Origin: Chloroflexota bacterium
GTDB taxonomy: Bacteria; Chloroflexota; Anaerolineae; Aggregatilineales; J027
Assembly: GCA_016234595.1 (NCBI GenBank)
Contig: JACRBG010000058.1
Location: forward strand, 1-64,000
Direction of reading: 5' to 3'
DNA: 64,000 nucleotides
Shown: positions 45,815-54,811 of the stretch, one piece after another
Layout of the letters: every line of letters begins with the position of its first letter
Numbering within the stretch: the stretch's first letter is position 1
Position numbers and translations under genes: made by a program
Notes under the pieces: model-generated
What the model saw: only the letters and a program-made list of their open reading frames with translations
Databases searched by the model: none
Told to the model about the DNA's origin: nothing

Positions 45815-46122
45815 GGTTCCCCTCCTTATAATCCGCACTGTCTATGAGTGTCCGCCCAAAACATGCACGATTAAAGTGCTTTCAGGTCTATGGGATTAGG
45901 ACAAAAATCCTAATCGCTATCATCTTCAGTTCGCATAATTTAATTTTTAGATTAGCCTAAATTTTATTTTAAGTAAACTCTTGTAATATTTTTTAGGTCA
46001 GCTATAATCAAATCTTTTGTAGGCAAGGTGGCAATTAGAAGGTATTAGAATTTCATAAAATCACCCCACGCTTACTCTGATTTTGTATTGCCAAGTAGTT
46101 CGTCTGCCTCCATAATTTCAGT
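45815..46122. other. Divergent intergenic region, ABC exporter / rhomboid
   Basis: About 300 bp, AT-rich, without a convincing ORF. On the plus strand TTGTAA (45981-45986) and a consensus TATAAT (46003-46008) are 16 bp apart and should drive the rhomboid gene. Several TAAATTTT/TTTTAAG runs around 45935-45975 give no further recognisable structure. Confidence 0.5.
45981..46008 (+). promoter_or_regulatory. Promoter of the rhomboid protease gene
   Basis: TTGTAA, 16-bp spacer, TATAAT. The leader to the ATG at 46123 would be about 105 nt. Confidence 0.65.
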
Positions 46123-46908
46123 ATGGAACTAAACAACAACACACCCAACTCTAATAACCCACCCCATCCTGCCGACCATCAGCGTGTGCGAATCACTCTG
46201 CCAACGGTGCAACCCATCTTGACCTATGCCATACTTAGCATCATCGCGGCGATTTTTCTCTATGGCAATTCGCTCAGTCGGCTACAAAGTCAGCTATTCA
46301 TGCTCGATTGGGCCAAAGTCAACGACCGTATTCTCTATCATGGTGAATACTATCGGCTGTTTACCTGCATGTTTTTGCATCTGGATTTGATGCACATTTT
46401 TTTCAATGGCTATGCACTCTATATTTTTGGGCGGGATGTCGAAAGCCTTTTTGGGCATGTGCGGTTTGCGCTGATCTACGTGCTGGGGGGTATCACGGCC
46501 TCGCTTGCCAGCCTACTCTATACCAATGCGGTTTCAATTGGCGCATCGGGAGCGATATTTGCCATTTTCAGTGCGATGGGGGTTTATCTCTATCGGCATC
46601 GTCACCTGTATGGCGAAGGGGCTCAGCGGCGGCTCTCTCAAATGGGGGTTTTGGCCCTCATCAATATTGGGTTTGGGTTGCTACCTGATTCCAATATTGA
46701 TAATGCCGCGCATATTGGCGGTCTAGTTGGGGGATTTATCTTAGCGTGGTTTATCTGCCCGGAATTTGAAGTACAGCGCGATTTAATTCAACCGGGTGGT
46801 GTGCGAATTGTAGATGTGAATACACCCAACAAATGGATGTATGTCCCAATCCTATTTGCGGCAGGTCTCGTCGCATCCGTTGCCTACGCCGTCAGCGTTT
46901 TAGCATAG
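46123..46908 (+). CDS. Rhomboid family intramembrane serine protease
   Basis: The 261-residue protein has about seven transmembrane segments. The catalytic Ser142 lies in SIGASGAIFAI and the catalytic His197 in DNAAHIGGLVGG. The loop motif HGEYYRLFTCMFLH and the HIFFNGYALY helix are family landmarks. Rhomboids cleave transmembrane substrates within the bilayer. The N-terminus (1-25) is Asn/Pro-rich and cytoplasmic. It lies convergent to lexA. Confidence 0.92.
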   Translation: MELNNNTPNSNNPPHPADHQRVRITLPTVQPILTYAILSIIAAIFLYGNSLSRLQSQLFMLDWAKVNDRILYHGEYYRLFTCMFLHLDLMHIFFNGYALYIFGRDVESLFGHVRFALIYVLGGITASLASLLYTNAVSIGASGAIFAIFSAMGVYLYRHRHLYGEGAQRRLSQMGVLALINIGFGLLPDSNIDNAAHIGGLVGGFILAWFICPEFEVQRDLIQPGGVRIVDVNTPNKWMYVPILFAAGLVASVAYAVSVLA

Positions 46909-46937
46909 GCAACTTCAGTTTTTGGCGGTGGGTTGTA

Positions 46938-47666
46938 CTAAAGTTTGCGCAGCACAGCCAACACCCGCCCTTGAATTTTGACCCGTCGGGCATCCACCAA
47001 AATAGGGTCCATCGTTGTGTTAGCGGGTTGCAAGCGAATCAATTTACCCTCACGATAGAAATATTTGAGGGTGGTTTCGTTGCTATCTTCTAACAGCACG
47101 GCCACCATATCGCCATTTTCGGCAGTTTCTTGACGCTGCACCACAATAATATCTTTATCCCCAACCAGCGCATCCACCATTGAATCGCCTTGTACACGCA
47201 GGGCATAGATATTGTCGCTGTTGGCGTAGCGGCCCAAGAGTGGCGATGGCACTTCAACAATTTCGTCTGGGTCAGGATAGAAGCTGTGATTTTCGGGCAG
47301 CATCAAAGGCAGTCCCGCCGCGATCTTGCCCAGCATCGGCACAGGTGTGACGTTGAAGGCCTCCGTCACCCGAATTTCATGGCTATACTCAATTTCCACC
47401 GGCTCATTATTCAAATTCTTGAGCAAGCGCAACCCACGCGAAACATCGGGCGAACGTTCCAAATAGGCCCCATTCACCAATTTGTTCAGGTTGTAGTTGA
47501 CTACCGAGGTTGAAGCGATTTGCACAGCTTCGCCAATTTCCCGAATGGTGGGCGGATAGCCATTGCGCTTCAAAAATTGCTCGATAAACGTTAGGATTTT
47601 CTTCTGGCGCTCTGAGAGTTTATTGGGGTCGCGCCGCGAGGCCCGTTTCGATTCTGTGTTTGCCAT
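46938..47666 (-). CDS. lexA: LexA SOS repressor
   Basis: The 242-residue protein has an N-terminal winged helix (LSERQKKILTFIEQFLKRNG, residues 17-36, with PPTIREIGEAV) and a C-terminal S24 self-cleavage domain. The scissile Ala117-Gly118 bond lies in KIAAGLP, the nucleophile Ser162 in GDSMVDAL and the base Lys201 in TTLKYFY. It is longer than the 200-residue type because of an N-terminal basic tail and an extended linker. Two GAAC-N4-GTTC-like operators lie 15-65 bp upstream of the ATG, so it represses itself and is released on DNA damage. Confidence 0.96.
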   Translation of the reverse strand: MANTESKRASRRDPNKLSERQKKILTFIEQFLKRNGYPPTIREIGEAVQIASTSVVNYNLNKLVNGAYLERSPDVSRGLRLLKNLNNEPVEIEYSHEIRVTEAFNVTPVPMLGKIAAGLPLMLPENHSFYPDPDEIVEVPSPLLGRYANSDNIYALRVQGDSMVDALVGDKDIIVVQRQETAENGDMVAVLLEDSNETTLKYFYREGKLIRLQPANTTMDPILVDARRVKIQGRVLAVLRKL

Positions 47667-47679
47667 ATTACCACCTCAT

Positions 47680-47693
47680 CGCACATACGTTCG
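47680..47693. promoter_or_regulatory. LexA operator (one mismatch) at lexA
   Basis: On the minus strand the site reads CGAAC-GTAT-GTGCG, one base away from the palindrome CGAAC-N4-GTTCG of the Gram-positive SOS box. It lies 14-27 bp before the lexA ATG. Confidence 0.65.
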
Positions 47694-47717
47694 GTTAAAC
47701 TTTTCCACATTATATTC

Positions 47718-47731
47718 CGAACCTCTGTTCT
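47718..47731. promoter_or_regulatory. LexA operator (perfect GAAC-N4-GTTC) at lexA
   Basis: CGAACCTCTGTTCT contains the perfect inverted halves GAAC (47719-47722) and GTTC (47727-47730). It lies about 52-65 bp upstream of lexA, in the divergent region with the kinase gene. Confidence 0.75.
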
Positions 47732-47788
47732 GAGTCAAGCGATTGCTCAAAGCAAATCCTCACACAAGCACAACCAAATTCTATTTAT

Positions 47789-47818
47789 TTGGAGCGAACC
47801 CCCTTCCCCGACTATAAT
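47789..47818 (+). promoter_or_regulatory. Candidate promoter of the Ser/Thr kinase gene
   Basis: A consensus TATAAT (47813-47818) has TTGGAG 18 bp upstream. The ATG is at 47860, 41 bp after the -10 element, with GGCAGGA as ribosome binding site. Confidence 0.5.
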
Positions 47819-47859
47819 TCGCAGCATACGCAATCGCGCATACAAGGCAGGCAGGATTC

Positions 47860-50442
47860 ATGCAACACAACCTGACCGGACAACAGCTTGGCACCTATAA
47901 ACTTGGCGACCTTATTGGGGTTGGCGGGATGAGTGCGGTTTACGAATCCTACCAGACGACCGTGCGGCGCAAAGTCGCGGTCAAGGTGCTGCCCCCTCAA
48001 TTTGCTTCCCAAGCTGACTATGCTGAGCGGTTTGAACGCGAAGTTCAACTGGCTGCCCTCTTGGAACACCCCCATATTTTGCCCATTTATGATCATGGCA
48101 CCGATCAAGGCATCAGCTACATCGTTATGCGTCTATTGACTGGTGGCACACTCAGCCAGCGATTGGAATTTTTTAAGCGCCCTTCGTTACGCGAGGCCCT
48201 ACTTATTTTGCGACAGATTGGCAGCGGTTTGGACTATGCCCACAAACAAAACATCATCCACCGCGATCTAAAAGCCAGTAATGTGTTGTTTGATACCGAA
48301 GGCAATGCCTATCTTGCCGATTTTGGCATCGCCAAATTATTACAGGTCGAACGTAGCGGGTTGACCACCACCGGGCAAGCGATGGGCACACCCGCGTATA
48401 TGTCACCGGAACAATGGCGGGGTGAAAATGTTGATGCCCGCGCTGATATTTATGCCCTAGGCATTATCGCCTATATCCTGCTCACTGATGAAATGCCCTT
48501 CCAAGCCAGCACACCCTATGCCATGATGCACAAACATCTGCATGAAAGTGCCAAGCTCCCTTCCTTGCTGCAACCGAATCTCCCCCCAGCGGTGAATTTG
48601 GTCATGAATCGGGTACTTGCCAAAGACCCCAACACCCGTTATCCCACCGCCAGTAGCTTTGTCAATGCGCTTGAAGAATCCATTGCCGAGATACCCACCC
48701 AAGAAAGCCTGACCACCGGATTTTTGGGCGACCAGACATTTAACACCTTGCCACCTGTCCCAGCGGGGCCATTGGAAGACACCCGCACCCCATTTGACCG
48801 TAAGCGACACAAGCGACGTGCCAATAATCGAGTAATGGTGGCAACCTTGCTGTTAATTGGGCTAGGCTTAATTGGGCTAGGCGGATTGATTGTTTTTCTC
48901 AGCAATTCGGATAACCCCAAAGAAAATCAGCCATCAGCAACACCTGCGACTATCGCCAAAGCCTCAGAAGAAACATCCATTTCGCAAGCCTTGACTGATG
49001 AAAATACGCCCATTCCGACCAATACACCCAAAGTGGAGACCACCCCCACACCCGACACGGCTCCGGAAAACCCACTGCAAATCACCGCCAAGACAGGTTC
49101 TCAAGTGGAACTCCTAAAAACTATTCCCGGTCGCGAAGCCCAAGATGCGGTATGGTCACCGGATAGCCAGTTTTTAGCCCTCGCCCGTCCCGATGGCGTG
49201 CATATTGTCGCTCTTGCAGATTTGGATGATCGCGTACTGCGGGGACATACCGACGATGTTGTCACAGTCGCCTTTAATCCCGATGGCAGCAAAATCGCGT
49301 CGGGTGGGGACGATAACACCGTGCGTATTTGGGAAACCCGCACGGGTTCAGAATTGTCGGTTTTACAAGGGCATACCAATAATGTCCACAGCGTCGCCTT
49401 TAGCCCGGATGGAACCCAGCTTGTCTCCGGCGGGGCCGACGGCAAAATCTGGTTGTGGAATGTCGCAGATGGGTCAGGTGTTTTGTTAGGTGGGCACTCA
49501 CGCTCGGTCGAGGAAGTGGCATTTAGCCCCGATGGGAAATTAGTGGCCTCGGCGGGCAGTGATTTTATGGTACGGGTCTGGGATGTCCAAACACGAACCA
49601 TGCTGACTGAATTGGCCGGACATACCGATTTGGTCTTTACGGTAGCCTTTAACCCGACCGGTACTCGTTTAGCCTCTGGCAGTGCCGATCGCACGCTGCG
49701 GATTTGGGATATTCAAAACAGTGATACGCTGGATATTTTGCAACCACCGGGAAGTTGGATCACCAACATCAAATACAGCCCCGATGGCAGCCTCTTGGCA
49801 ATTGCCAGTTCAGATGGTGCTCTCCAATTGTGGGATGTCGCTTCTGATGAGACAATTGCTACTCTGCAAGAACAGGGGCCTGCCATCAACAAATTAGCTT
49901 TTACTTCCGATGGTGCTATGTTGGTCTCGGTCAGTGCGCAAGGCGATGTCAAAATTTGGGCACTGCATCAAACCGAAGAAATGCTCAACCTACCCGTACG
50001 GCTCACTCGCCCCACCGCCATCAATGAAGTCATCCCTTATGATAGCCTTTGGACACCCCTCCAAAATAAATTTCGAGATATGACCTCCCCCGGCACAGCG
50101 GAGTATGAGCTTGCCATTAATCCAGCCCAAACGCTACGCTGGAATTATGTGTGGTGTACCGCCAATGATGCCCTTTTGCAAACCAGCCTAGCCGCCCTGA
50201 CGATGAAATTCTTCCTCAATGAGGTTGATATCGGCAGCAAATATTGGTTTGAGTACAACTACACCGAAAACGACCATCGTTGCCATAGTTGGACGACCCT
50301 CGTGAGCAATTGGGCTTTTACCGATGGCAGCCCGCTCGACTTCGATATTCGCTACACCCTCACCCGTACCGTCACAGATGGCAACAATAGTTATCAGGCC
50401 GGGGATTATATTCAGCGCATTCGTGTTTCCCCGGCTGAATAG
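47860..50442 (+). CDS. Transmembrane Ser/Thr protein kinase with WD40 propeller
   Basis: The 860-residue protein has a Hanks-type kinase domain (about 13-275): Gly-loop LIGVGGMSAVY, Lys42 in VAVKVL, Asp136 in IIHRDLKASN and Asp154 in LADFGIAK. A basic linker and one transmembrane helix (about 325-347) follow, then a Thr/Pro-rich spacer (350-405). The outer part has a WD40 beta-propeller (about 425-705, units such as VAFNPDGSKIASGGDDNTVR). The C-terminal 150 residues form a further beta-rich domain with Trp and paired Cys. The propeller probably senses an external ligand. Confidence 0.93.
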   Translation: MQHNLTGQQLGTYKLGDLIGVGGMSAVYESYQTTVRRKVAVKVLPPQFASQADYAERFEREVQLAALLEHPHILPIYDHGTDQGISYIVMRLLTGGTLSQRLEFFKRPSLREALLILRQIGSGLDYAHKQNIIHRDLKASNVLFDTEGNAYLADFGIAKLLQVERSGLTTTGQAMGTPAYMSPEQWRGENVDARADIYALGIIAYILLTDEMPFQASTPYAMMHKHLHESAKLPSLLQPNLPPAVNLVMNRVLAKDPNTRYPTASSFVNALEESIAEIPTQESLTTGFLGDQTFNTLPPVPAGPLEDTRTPFDRKRHKRRANNRVMVATLLLIGLGLIGLGGLIVFLSNSDNPKENQPSATPATIAKASEETSISQALTDENTPIPTNTPKVETTPTPDTAPENPLQITAKTGSQVELLKTIPGREAQDAVWSPDSQFLALARPDGVHIVALADLDDRVLRGHTDDVVTVAFNPDGSKIASGGDDNTVRIWETRTGSELSVLQGHTNNVHSVAFSPDGTQLVSGGADGKIWLWNVADGSGVLLGGHSRSVEEVAFSPDGKLVASAGSDFMVRVWDVQTRTMLTELAGHTDLVFTVAFNPTGTRLASGSADRTLRIWDIQNSDTLDILQPPGSWITNIKYSPDGSLLAIASSDGALQLWDVASDETIATLQEQGPAINKLAFTSDGAMLVSVSAQGDVKIWALHQTEEMLNLPVRLTRPTAINEVIPYDSLWTPLQNKFRDMTSPGTAEYELAINPAQTLRWNYVWCTANDALLQTSLAALTMKFFLNEVDIGSKYWFEYNYTENDHRCHSWTTLVSNWAFTDGSPLDFDIRYTLTRTVTDGNNSYQAGDYIQRIRVSPAE

Positions 50443-50444
50443 GC

Positions 50445-52043
50445 CTACTTAAAAACGATTTGGGTGGCGTGTCGTACATAATCTTGCGAACGTAGCGTTT
50501 CCAATAGGTCATCTGGAATCGGTTCGTCCAAAATCGCCACCGAAAGCGTCTGCCCACCCGGTTCAGCCCGACCTGTTCGCCAATCCGCGATATTGATACT
50601 ATTTTGCGACAACAGCAACCCGACCCTTCCAATAACACCGGGGCGGTCATAGCTCCCAATCACTAATAACACCCCCTCTGGCTTAAAGTCGGTGTGATAT
50701 TGATTGATTTTGACGATATGCGGCTCGGTGCGACCAAATAAAGCTCCTGCCATTGTGGTACTGCCTGCGTATGCCCCCGACCAATGGACTTGGCACGACA
50801 TCAAATTGGCATAATCCGAGCTATCTAGCCCTTTGGTTTGGCTGACAAAAATATTGCGTTCATGGGCCAGCAACGGCGCGTTGATATAATTGACTGTACC
50901 TTCACCCAACACTGGAATCAACAAACCACGCAGCAAAGCCACTGTCATGGGCTTGACCAGCCCTTCCACTTCCTGCCCCTTAAATTCCAACATCACACGG
51001 TTGATAGGGCCTCGCGCCAAAGCATGTTGCAGTGTGCCAATTCGTTCGGCCAATTTCAAATAGGGAGCAATCATTTCAAAGGGTCGCCCGTCCACAAATG
51101 GCATATTGACGACATTCCGATAATCCTCGCCGCGTAAGGCGTCCAACACTTGGCGCGCAATCAATAATCCCAAGTCGCGTTGAGCTTCGCGGGTGCTGTC
51201 GCCTAGATGGGGCGTGTGCAAAACATTCGGCTGGCTTAACAAAGGGGAATTGGTAATGGGTTCATGGGCATAGACATCAATCGCGGCCCCGGCCAATCGC
51301 CCATTTTTCAGCGAAGTCAGCAGGGCCTGTTCATCCACAATGCTGCCATGGGCGGTGTTAATCAACAACGCGCCGTGTTTAATCAGCGAAAAAGTCTCCG
51401 TGCCCAACAATCCCACCGTTTCAGGCGTGGTAGCGCAATGAATGCTCACAATATCTGAATCGGCCAGCAATTGAGCCAAGCCTACCAGCTTTAATCGCAA
51501 CTCCCCCAGTTGATTTTCAGTCACATACGGGTCATAGGCTTGCACATTCATACCAAAAGCAATCGCTCGGCGTGCCACTTCGCGCCCCACGCGCCCCAAC
51601 CCAATGATGCCCAGCCGTTTGCCATGCAACTCCATCCCAACATGTTGCTCGCGCTTCCAGACACCTGAGGTAAGGGCATTGTGGGCTTGAATCAGATTAC
51701 GCGCCATTGCCAACATCAAGGTAAAAGTATATTCAGCCGCGCTGATGGCATTGACGCCGGGGGTATTCATCACAATAATGCCGCGCCGGGTGGCTGCCTC
51801 AACATCAATACCTGCAATCCCGACACCTGCCCGCCCAATTACCTTTAGGTTAGGCATATTTTCAAGCAAGGTGGGGTCAATTTCAATTTCATCCCGAATG
51901 ATTAAAGCCTCGGCTGAACCTAATGTCGGATGTTTGCTCAGGTTGTCCGGGTCAACCACTTGGACCAAGCCCCCGACCTCGCCTCTCAACAAATTCAGTC
52001 CGGCTTCCGAAAGCGACGTTGCAATTAAAATTCGATGGGTCAC
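50445..52043 (-). CDS. serA: D-3-phosphoglycerate dehydrogenase (long form with ACT domain)
   Basis: The 532-residue protein has a substrate-binding domain, the NAD-binding GLGRVGREVARRAIAFG, active-site Arg/Glu in the NTAHGSIVDEQAL region and the catalytic His in VLHTPHLGDST. The intervening ASB domain (about 320-450) and a C-terminal ACT domain (LVIGSYDRPGVIGRVG, about 455-532) follow, as in mycobacterial-type SerA. It makes 3-phosphohydroxypyruvate for serine synthesis, with serine feedback through ACT/ASB. GTG start overlaps the upstream stop as GTGA. Confidence 0.95.
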   Translation of the reverse strand: MTHRILIATSLSEAGLNLLRGEVGGLVQVVDPDNLSKHPTLGSAEALIIRDEIEIDPTLLENMPNLKVIGRAGVGIAGIDVEAATRRGIIVMNTPGVNAISAAEYTFTLMLAMARNLIQAHNALTSGVWKREQHVGMELHGKRLGIIGLGRVGREVARRAIAFGMNVQAYDPYVTENQLGELRLKLVGLAQLLADSDIVSIHCATTPETVGLLGTETFSLIKHGALLINTAHGSIVDEQALLTSLKNGRLAGAAIDVYAHEPITNSPLLSQPNVLHTPHLGDSTREAQRDLGLLIARQVLDALRGEDYRNVVNMPFVDGRPFEMIAPYLKLAERIGTLQHALARGPINRVMLEFKGQEVEGLVKPMTVALLRGLLIPVLGEGTVNYINAPLLAHERNIFVSQTKGLDSSDYANLMSCQVHWSGAYAGSTTMAGALFGRTEPHIVKINQYHTDFKPEGVLLVIGSYDRPGVIGRVGLLLSQNSINIADWRTGRAEPGGQTLSVAILDEPIPDDLLETLRSQDYVRHATQIVFK

Positions 52044-52732
52044 ACCTGACTTCCCCTCGTGAAAAAATGAATAATGGCGTCCGCCAACAATGACGGGGAT
52101 ATTTTATCTAGCAGATGGGGGGTTGCAGGTAAAATCTGCAATTCGCCCAATTGTAAGGCTCGATAGGCGACGATAGTTTCCTCAAGGCTGACCATACTAT
52201 CCCGATCCCCAAGCGCAATTCGTACTGGCTGAGTAATTTGGGCCAGTCCATCAGGCGTCAATAAATTCTGTTGACCTAGCCCAATCAACAAATCGCGTGT
52301 TTTTTCCAAAACCCATCGCCAATCTCTATGCGTCTCTCGTAAAGTTTGGGCATAATGCGGAATTTTCTGGGCAATTTTATCCGCGTCCAACAACTTAATT
52401 TCTTTTTCAGCCGTCGCAGGTGTCCAATCAAGTTTTGTTGCCAGTGTAAATACCCGCCCCACCCGTTCTGGATAGTTCAAAGCCAGATACAACGCCACAT
52501 ATCCACCCATGCTGTAGCCCAATACGTCGAATTTCTCAAGTCTATCTAACTTTAATACGTTCTCCGCAAAATGTTCGATCTTGAACGGCCTATCGGTCAA
52601 ATCCGCCCTACCGTGCCCCTCAAAATCAAGTGTCATCAAATGGAAGTGAGATTCGAGCAGCGGAATTAATGGCGTAAACTGCGATTTTGACCCCACCGCA
52701 CCATGCAACAATACCAAAGGTAAGCTTTCCAT
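52040..52732 (-). CDS. Alpha/beta hydrolase
   Basis: The 230-residue protein has the oxyanion HGAVGSKSQ motif near the start, DFEGHGRAD, the nucleophile elbow LGYSMGGYVAL, the acidic residue in ALGDRDSMV and the catalytic His in ATPHLLDK. It is a compact hydrolase or esterase of unknown substrate. Its stop overlaps the serA start (GTGA), so the two are translationally coupled; a link to serine metabolism cannot be shown. Confidence 0.83.
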   Translation of the reverse strand: MESLPLVLLHGAVGSKSQFTPLIPLLESHFHLMTLDFEGHGRADLTDRPFKIEHFAENVLKLDRLEKFDVLGYSMGGYVALYLALNYPERVGRVFTLATKLDWTPATAEKEIKLLDADKIAQKIPHYAQTLRETHRDWRWVLEKTRDLLIGLGQQNLLTPDGLAQITQPVRIALGDRDSMVSLEETIVAYRALQLGELQILPATPHLLDKISPSLLADAIIHFFTRGSQV

Positions 52733-52743
52733 CGTCTAATTCC

Positions 52744-53607
52744 TTATGAAGCATCTGGGAACACTTTACCAAGATACCGACCCGGCGTTACACCATAAAT
52801 ACGCTTAAAATGCTTAGTCAGATGGGCTTGATCAAAAAACCCAGACTCGACTGCCGCCTGCGAAATGGGGATTCCCTGTACAAGCAGTGTCTTAGCAAGA
52901 CGTACTCGCACCAAAATTTGATAGGCATGGGGCGTTAGACCAGTCTCGCGATGAAACACTCGACATAGGCGAAAGGAGCTAAGGCCCGCAACTTGGGCGA
53001 GGCTCTCAAGCGATACATTCTCACTAGGCAGCGCTTCGAGATAATCTTTTGCCAACTTGACAGCGCGATGCTCAGCACCTATATGGGACACCGCTACTTT
53101 GTCTACCGCATAGTTTGCCACCAAACTAGCGAGGGCTTCCAATAGCAAGGATTCGCCCGCCAAGGCCGAACCGGGCTTTTCGAGTACCATATGGGCTTGT
53201 CGTAGCCGGGTTGCCAAATCAGGATCACTGACCACATCTCCGGTCAATTGTGGAACACCGCGATCAGCCCCTGTAAGTTCCTGTAGAACCTGTTGCATTA
53301 AAGAGCCAGAGGGATAAAACGAACGGTAGCGCCAAATCGAATCTGCTGCGGGGCCACCCCCATGCACTTCGCCGGGATGCAATACAAACACGTCACCGGG
53401 GCCAACTCGGCGCACTTCCCCCCGAAATCGGGGCAAAGCCGTACCGCTTTCGGTCACACCAATCATGAACTCCTCATGGGTATGAGGCGAGAAATTAAAC
53501 TCGACAAAGTGGGCACGTAGCAACTCTAGTCCACCGAAAACTTCGGCGCGCCAAAGTTGAGCATGGTCTTGTGGTTTGGGTACATCAGGTTGTGCTTGGG
53601 TAGCCAT
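52744..53607 (-). CDS. AraC family transcriptional regulator
   Basis: The 287-residue protein has an N-terminal cupin ligand domain (about 20-150, with FSPHTHEEFMIGVTESG and HPGEVHGGGP). The C-terminal double helix-turn-helix (about 185-280) is ESLAQVAGLSSFRLCRVFHR plus AAVESGFFDQAHLTKHFKRI and ends in VTPGRY. It is divergent from an EamA exporter gene 105 bp away, which is the usual arrangement for an AraC regulator and its target transporter. I chose ATG 53607 over a start 48 bp upstream that has no conserved sequence. Confidence 0.9.
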   Translation of the reverse strand: MATQAQPDVPKPQDHAQLWRAEVFGGLELLRAHFVEFNFSPHTHEEFMIGVTESGTALPRFRGEVRRVGPGDVFVLHPGEVHGGGPAADSIWRYRSFYPSGSLMQQVLQELTGADRGVPQLTGDVVSDPDLATRLRQAHMVLEKPGSALAGESLLLEALASLVANYAVDKVAVSHIGAEHRAVKLAKDYLEALPSENVSLESLAQVAGLSSFRLCRVFHRETGLTPHAYQILVRVRLAKTLLVQGIPISQAAVESGFFDQAHLTKHFKRIYGVTPGRYLGKVFPDAS

Positions 53608-53662
53608 AACAAAAGTATAACGCGACACCCGACAAGAATATACAAGACAGTCCAAGTCTTTC

Positions 53663-53700
53663 TCTCTACGATGGAACTGAAATCTTGTCCAAAGTAGAGA
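53663..53700. repeat. GTAGAGA inverted repeat between araC and eamA
   Basis: TCTCTAC (53663-53669) and GTAGAGA (53694-53700) are perfect inverted copies with 24 bp between, and adjacent CTTT/AAAG extends the similarity with a 2-base offset. It ends 12 bp before the EamA ATG and may be an AraC operator or an mRNA hairpin. The same core recurs after the EamA gene and in the hisS leader. Confidence 0.5.
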
Positions 53701-53712
53701 AAGCCAAAAATC

Positions 53713-54675
53713 ATGACAAACTCAACGAACCCATCACAGGCTACAAGATTCAAAATAGTGGTGGCGTTTCTTGCCATTTACCTCATCTGGGGAACAACCT
53801 TTTTAGGCATACGTATCGCAGTGGAAACGATCCCAGCTTTTATGATGGCTGGTCTACGTTTCTTCTTGGCTGGAAGTACCCTGCTAACCATTACGCTGGC
53901 CCAAGGAGGGCACTTCCCTACTTTGCGTCATTGGCGCTCCGCTGCCATTGTTGGGGGCCTAATGTTGGTCAGTGGAATCGGCTTGGTCAGTTTCGCGGAA
54001 GAGCGAATTCCGTCCGGGTTAGCCGCGTTGGTAGTAGCAACCATTCCGATTTGGATGGCGCTCTTGCAGTGGTTAGCTTTTGGTGGCAAACAACCAAGCC
54101 GGCAAGTATTTACTGGATTGGGGCTTGGTTTCATCGGTGCGATTCTACTTTTCGCGCCTGCTTTTAGCACACAGGCTGATAGCGACTATTTGGCAGGGAT
54201 AGGCATCGTCGTGGTAGGCGCTTTCAGTTTTGCTACGGGAAGTCTATATTCGCGGCGGGCTCCCCTACCAGAAGATACGCGCATTAGCACAGCAAGCGAA
54301 ATGTTGGCGGGTGGCGTTTTGCTTATGGTCGTCAGCCTAGTGGTAGGTGAACCCTCTCGTGTTGACATAGCTTTAATTTCGTTACGGTCTATCCTTGCAC
54401 TGGTTTATCTGACTGTTTTTGGATCCATCATCGGTTATACGGCCTATCTGTGGCTCCTGAAAACCGTCGAACCCGCCAAGGTGAGTACCAACTTCTATGT
54501 GAACCCGGTCATCGCAGTTTTTATGGGTTGGTTGGTGGTGGGTGAAAAAGTGACTGTAACAATGATTGTCGCTACCGCTATCATCTTGCTTGGTGTGGCT
54601 GTGATTAATACCAAACTCCCGCGTATCGGCCAACGCAGTATCAAAATGAATATGGAGCGCCTCTCCCCAGAGTAA
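53713..54675 (+). CDS. EamA/DMT family transporter
   Basis: The 320-residue protein has ten transmembrane segments in two repeated EamA units (about 13-140 and 155-300). Landmarks are AIYLIWGTTFLGIRIAVETI in the first and YTAYLWLLKTVEPAKVSTNF with NPVIAVFMGWL in the second. Members export amino acids, metabolites or drugs; the exact cargo is not predictable. It is likely controlled by the divergent AraC regulator. Confidence 0.92.
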   Translation: MTNSTNPSQATRFKIVVAFLAIYLIWGTTFLGIRIAVETIPAFMMAGLRFFLAGSTLLTITLAQGGHFPTLRHWRSAAIVGGLMLVSGIGLVSFAEERIPSGLAALVVATIPIWMALLQWLAFGGKQPSRQVFTGLGLGFIGAILLFAPAFSTQADSDYLAGIGIVVVGAFSFATGSLYSRRAPLPEDTRISTASEMLAGGVLLMVVSLVVGEPSRVDIALISLRSILALVYLTVFGSIIGYTAYLWLLKTVEPAKVSTNFYVNPVIAVFMGWLVVGEKVTVTMIVATAIILLGVAVINTKLPRIGQRSIKMNMERLSPE

Positions 54676-54683
54676 ATAGTCGG

Positions 54684-54723
54684 GTAGAGAAACCTTGCTG
54701 GGTCAAAAGCGAGGTTTCTCTAC
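54684..54723. terminator. 12-bp perfect hairpin after eamA (terminator or repeat element)
   Basis: GTAGAGAAACCT (54684-54695) pairs perfectly with AGGTTTCTCTAC (54712-54723), with a 16-nt loop. The left arm repeats the GTAGAGAAA sequence found just upstream of the same gene. It lacks an immediate U-tract, so it may be a dispersed repeat acting as terminator. Confidence 0.55.
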
Positions 54724-54811
54724 TACTCAGCAAGATTTTTAGAGCACTCGTAATTAGGCAACTTTTTTACAGATTCGGAAGTTCTGCGACCTAAGACAAG
54801 CAATTTGCGTA

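Noticed and set aside
49101-49694. 197-codon ORF antisense to the WD40 kinase
   Set aside because: The repetitive WD40 coding sequence produces long open antisense frames; its Ser/Pro repeats mirror the propeller units.
53685-54167. 160-codon ORF overlapping the EamA gene in another frame
   Set aside because: The EamA frame has ten hydrophobic segments and full family length; this frame has a non-membrane, Trp/Arg-rich sequence and a TTG start without ribosome binding site.
53663-54723. Transposon carrying the EamA gene between inverted repeats
   Set aside because: The flanking hairpins share a core, but there is no transposase, no target duplication seen, and each hairpin is self-complementary; a composite element is not supported.
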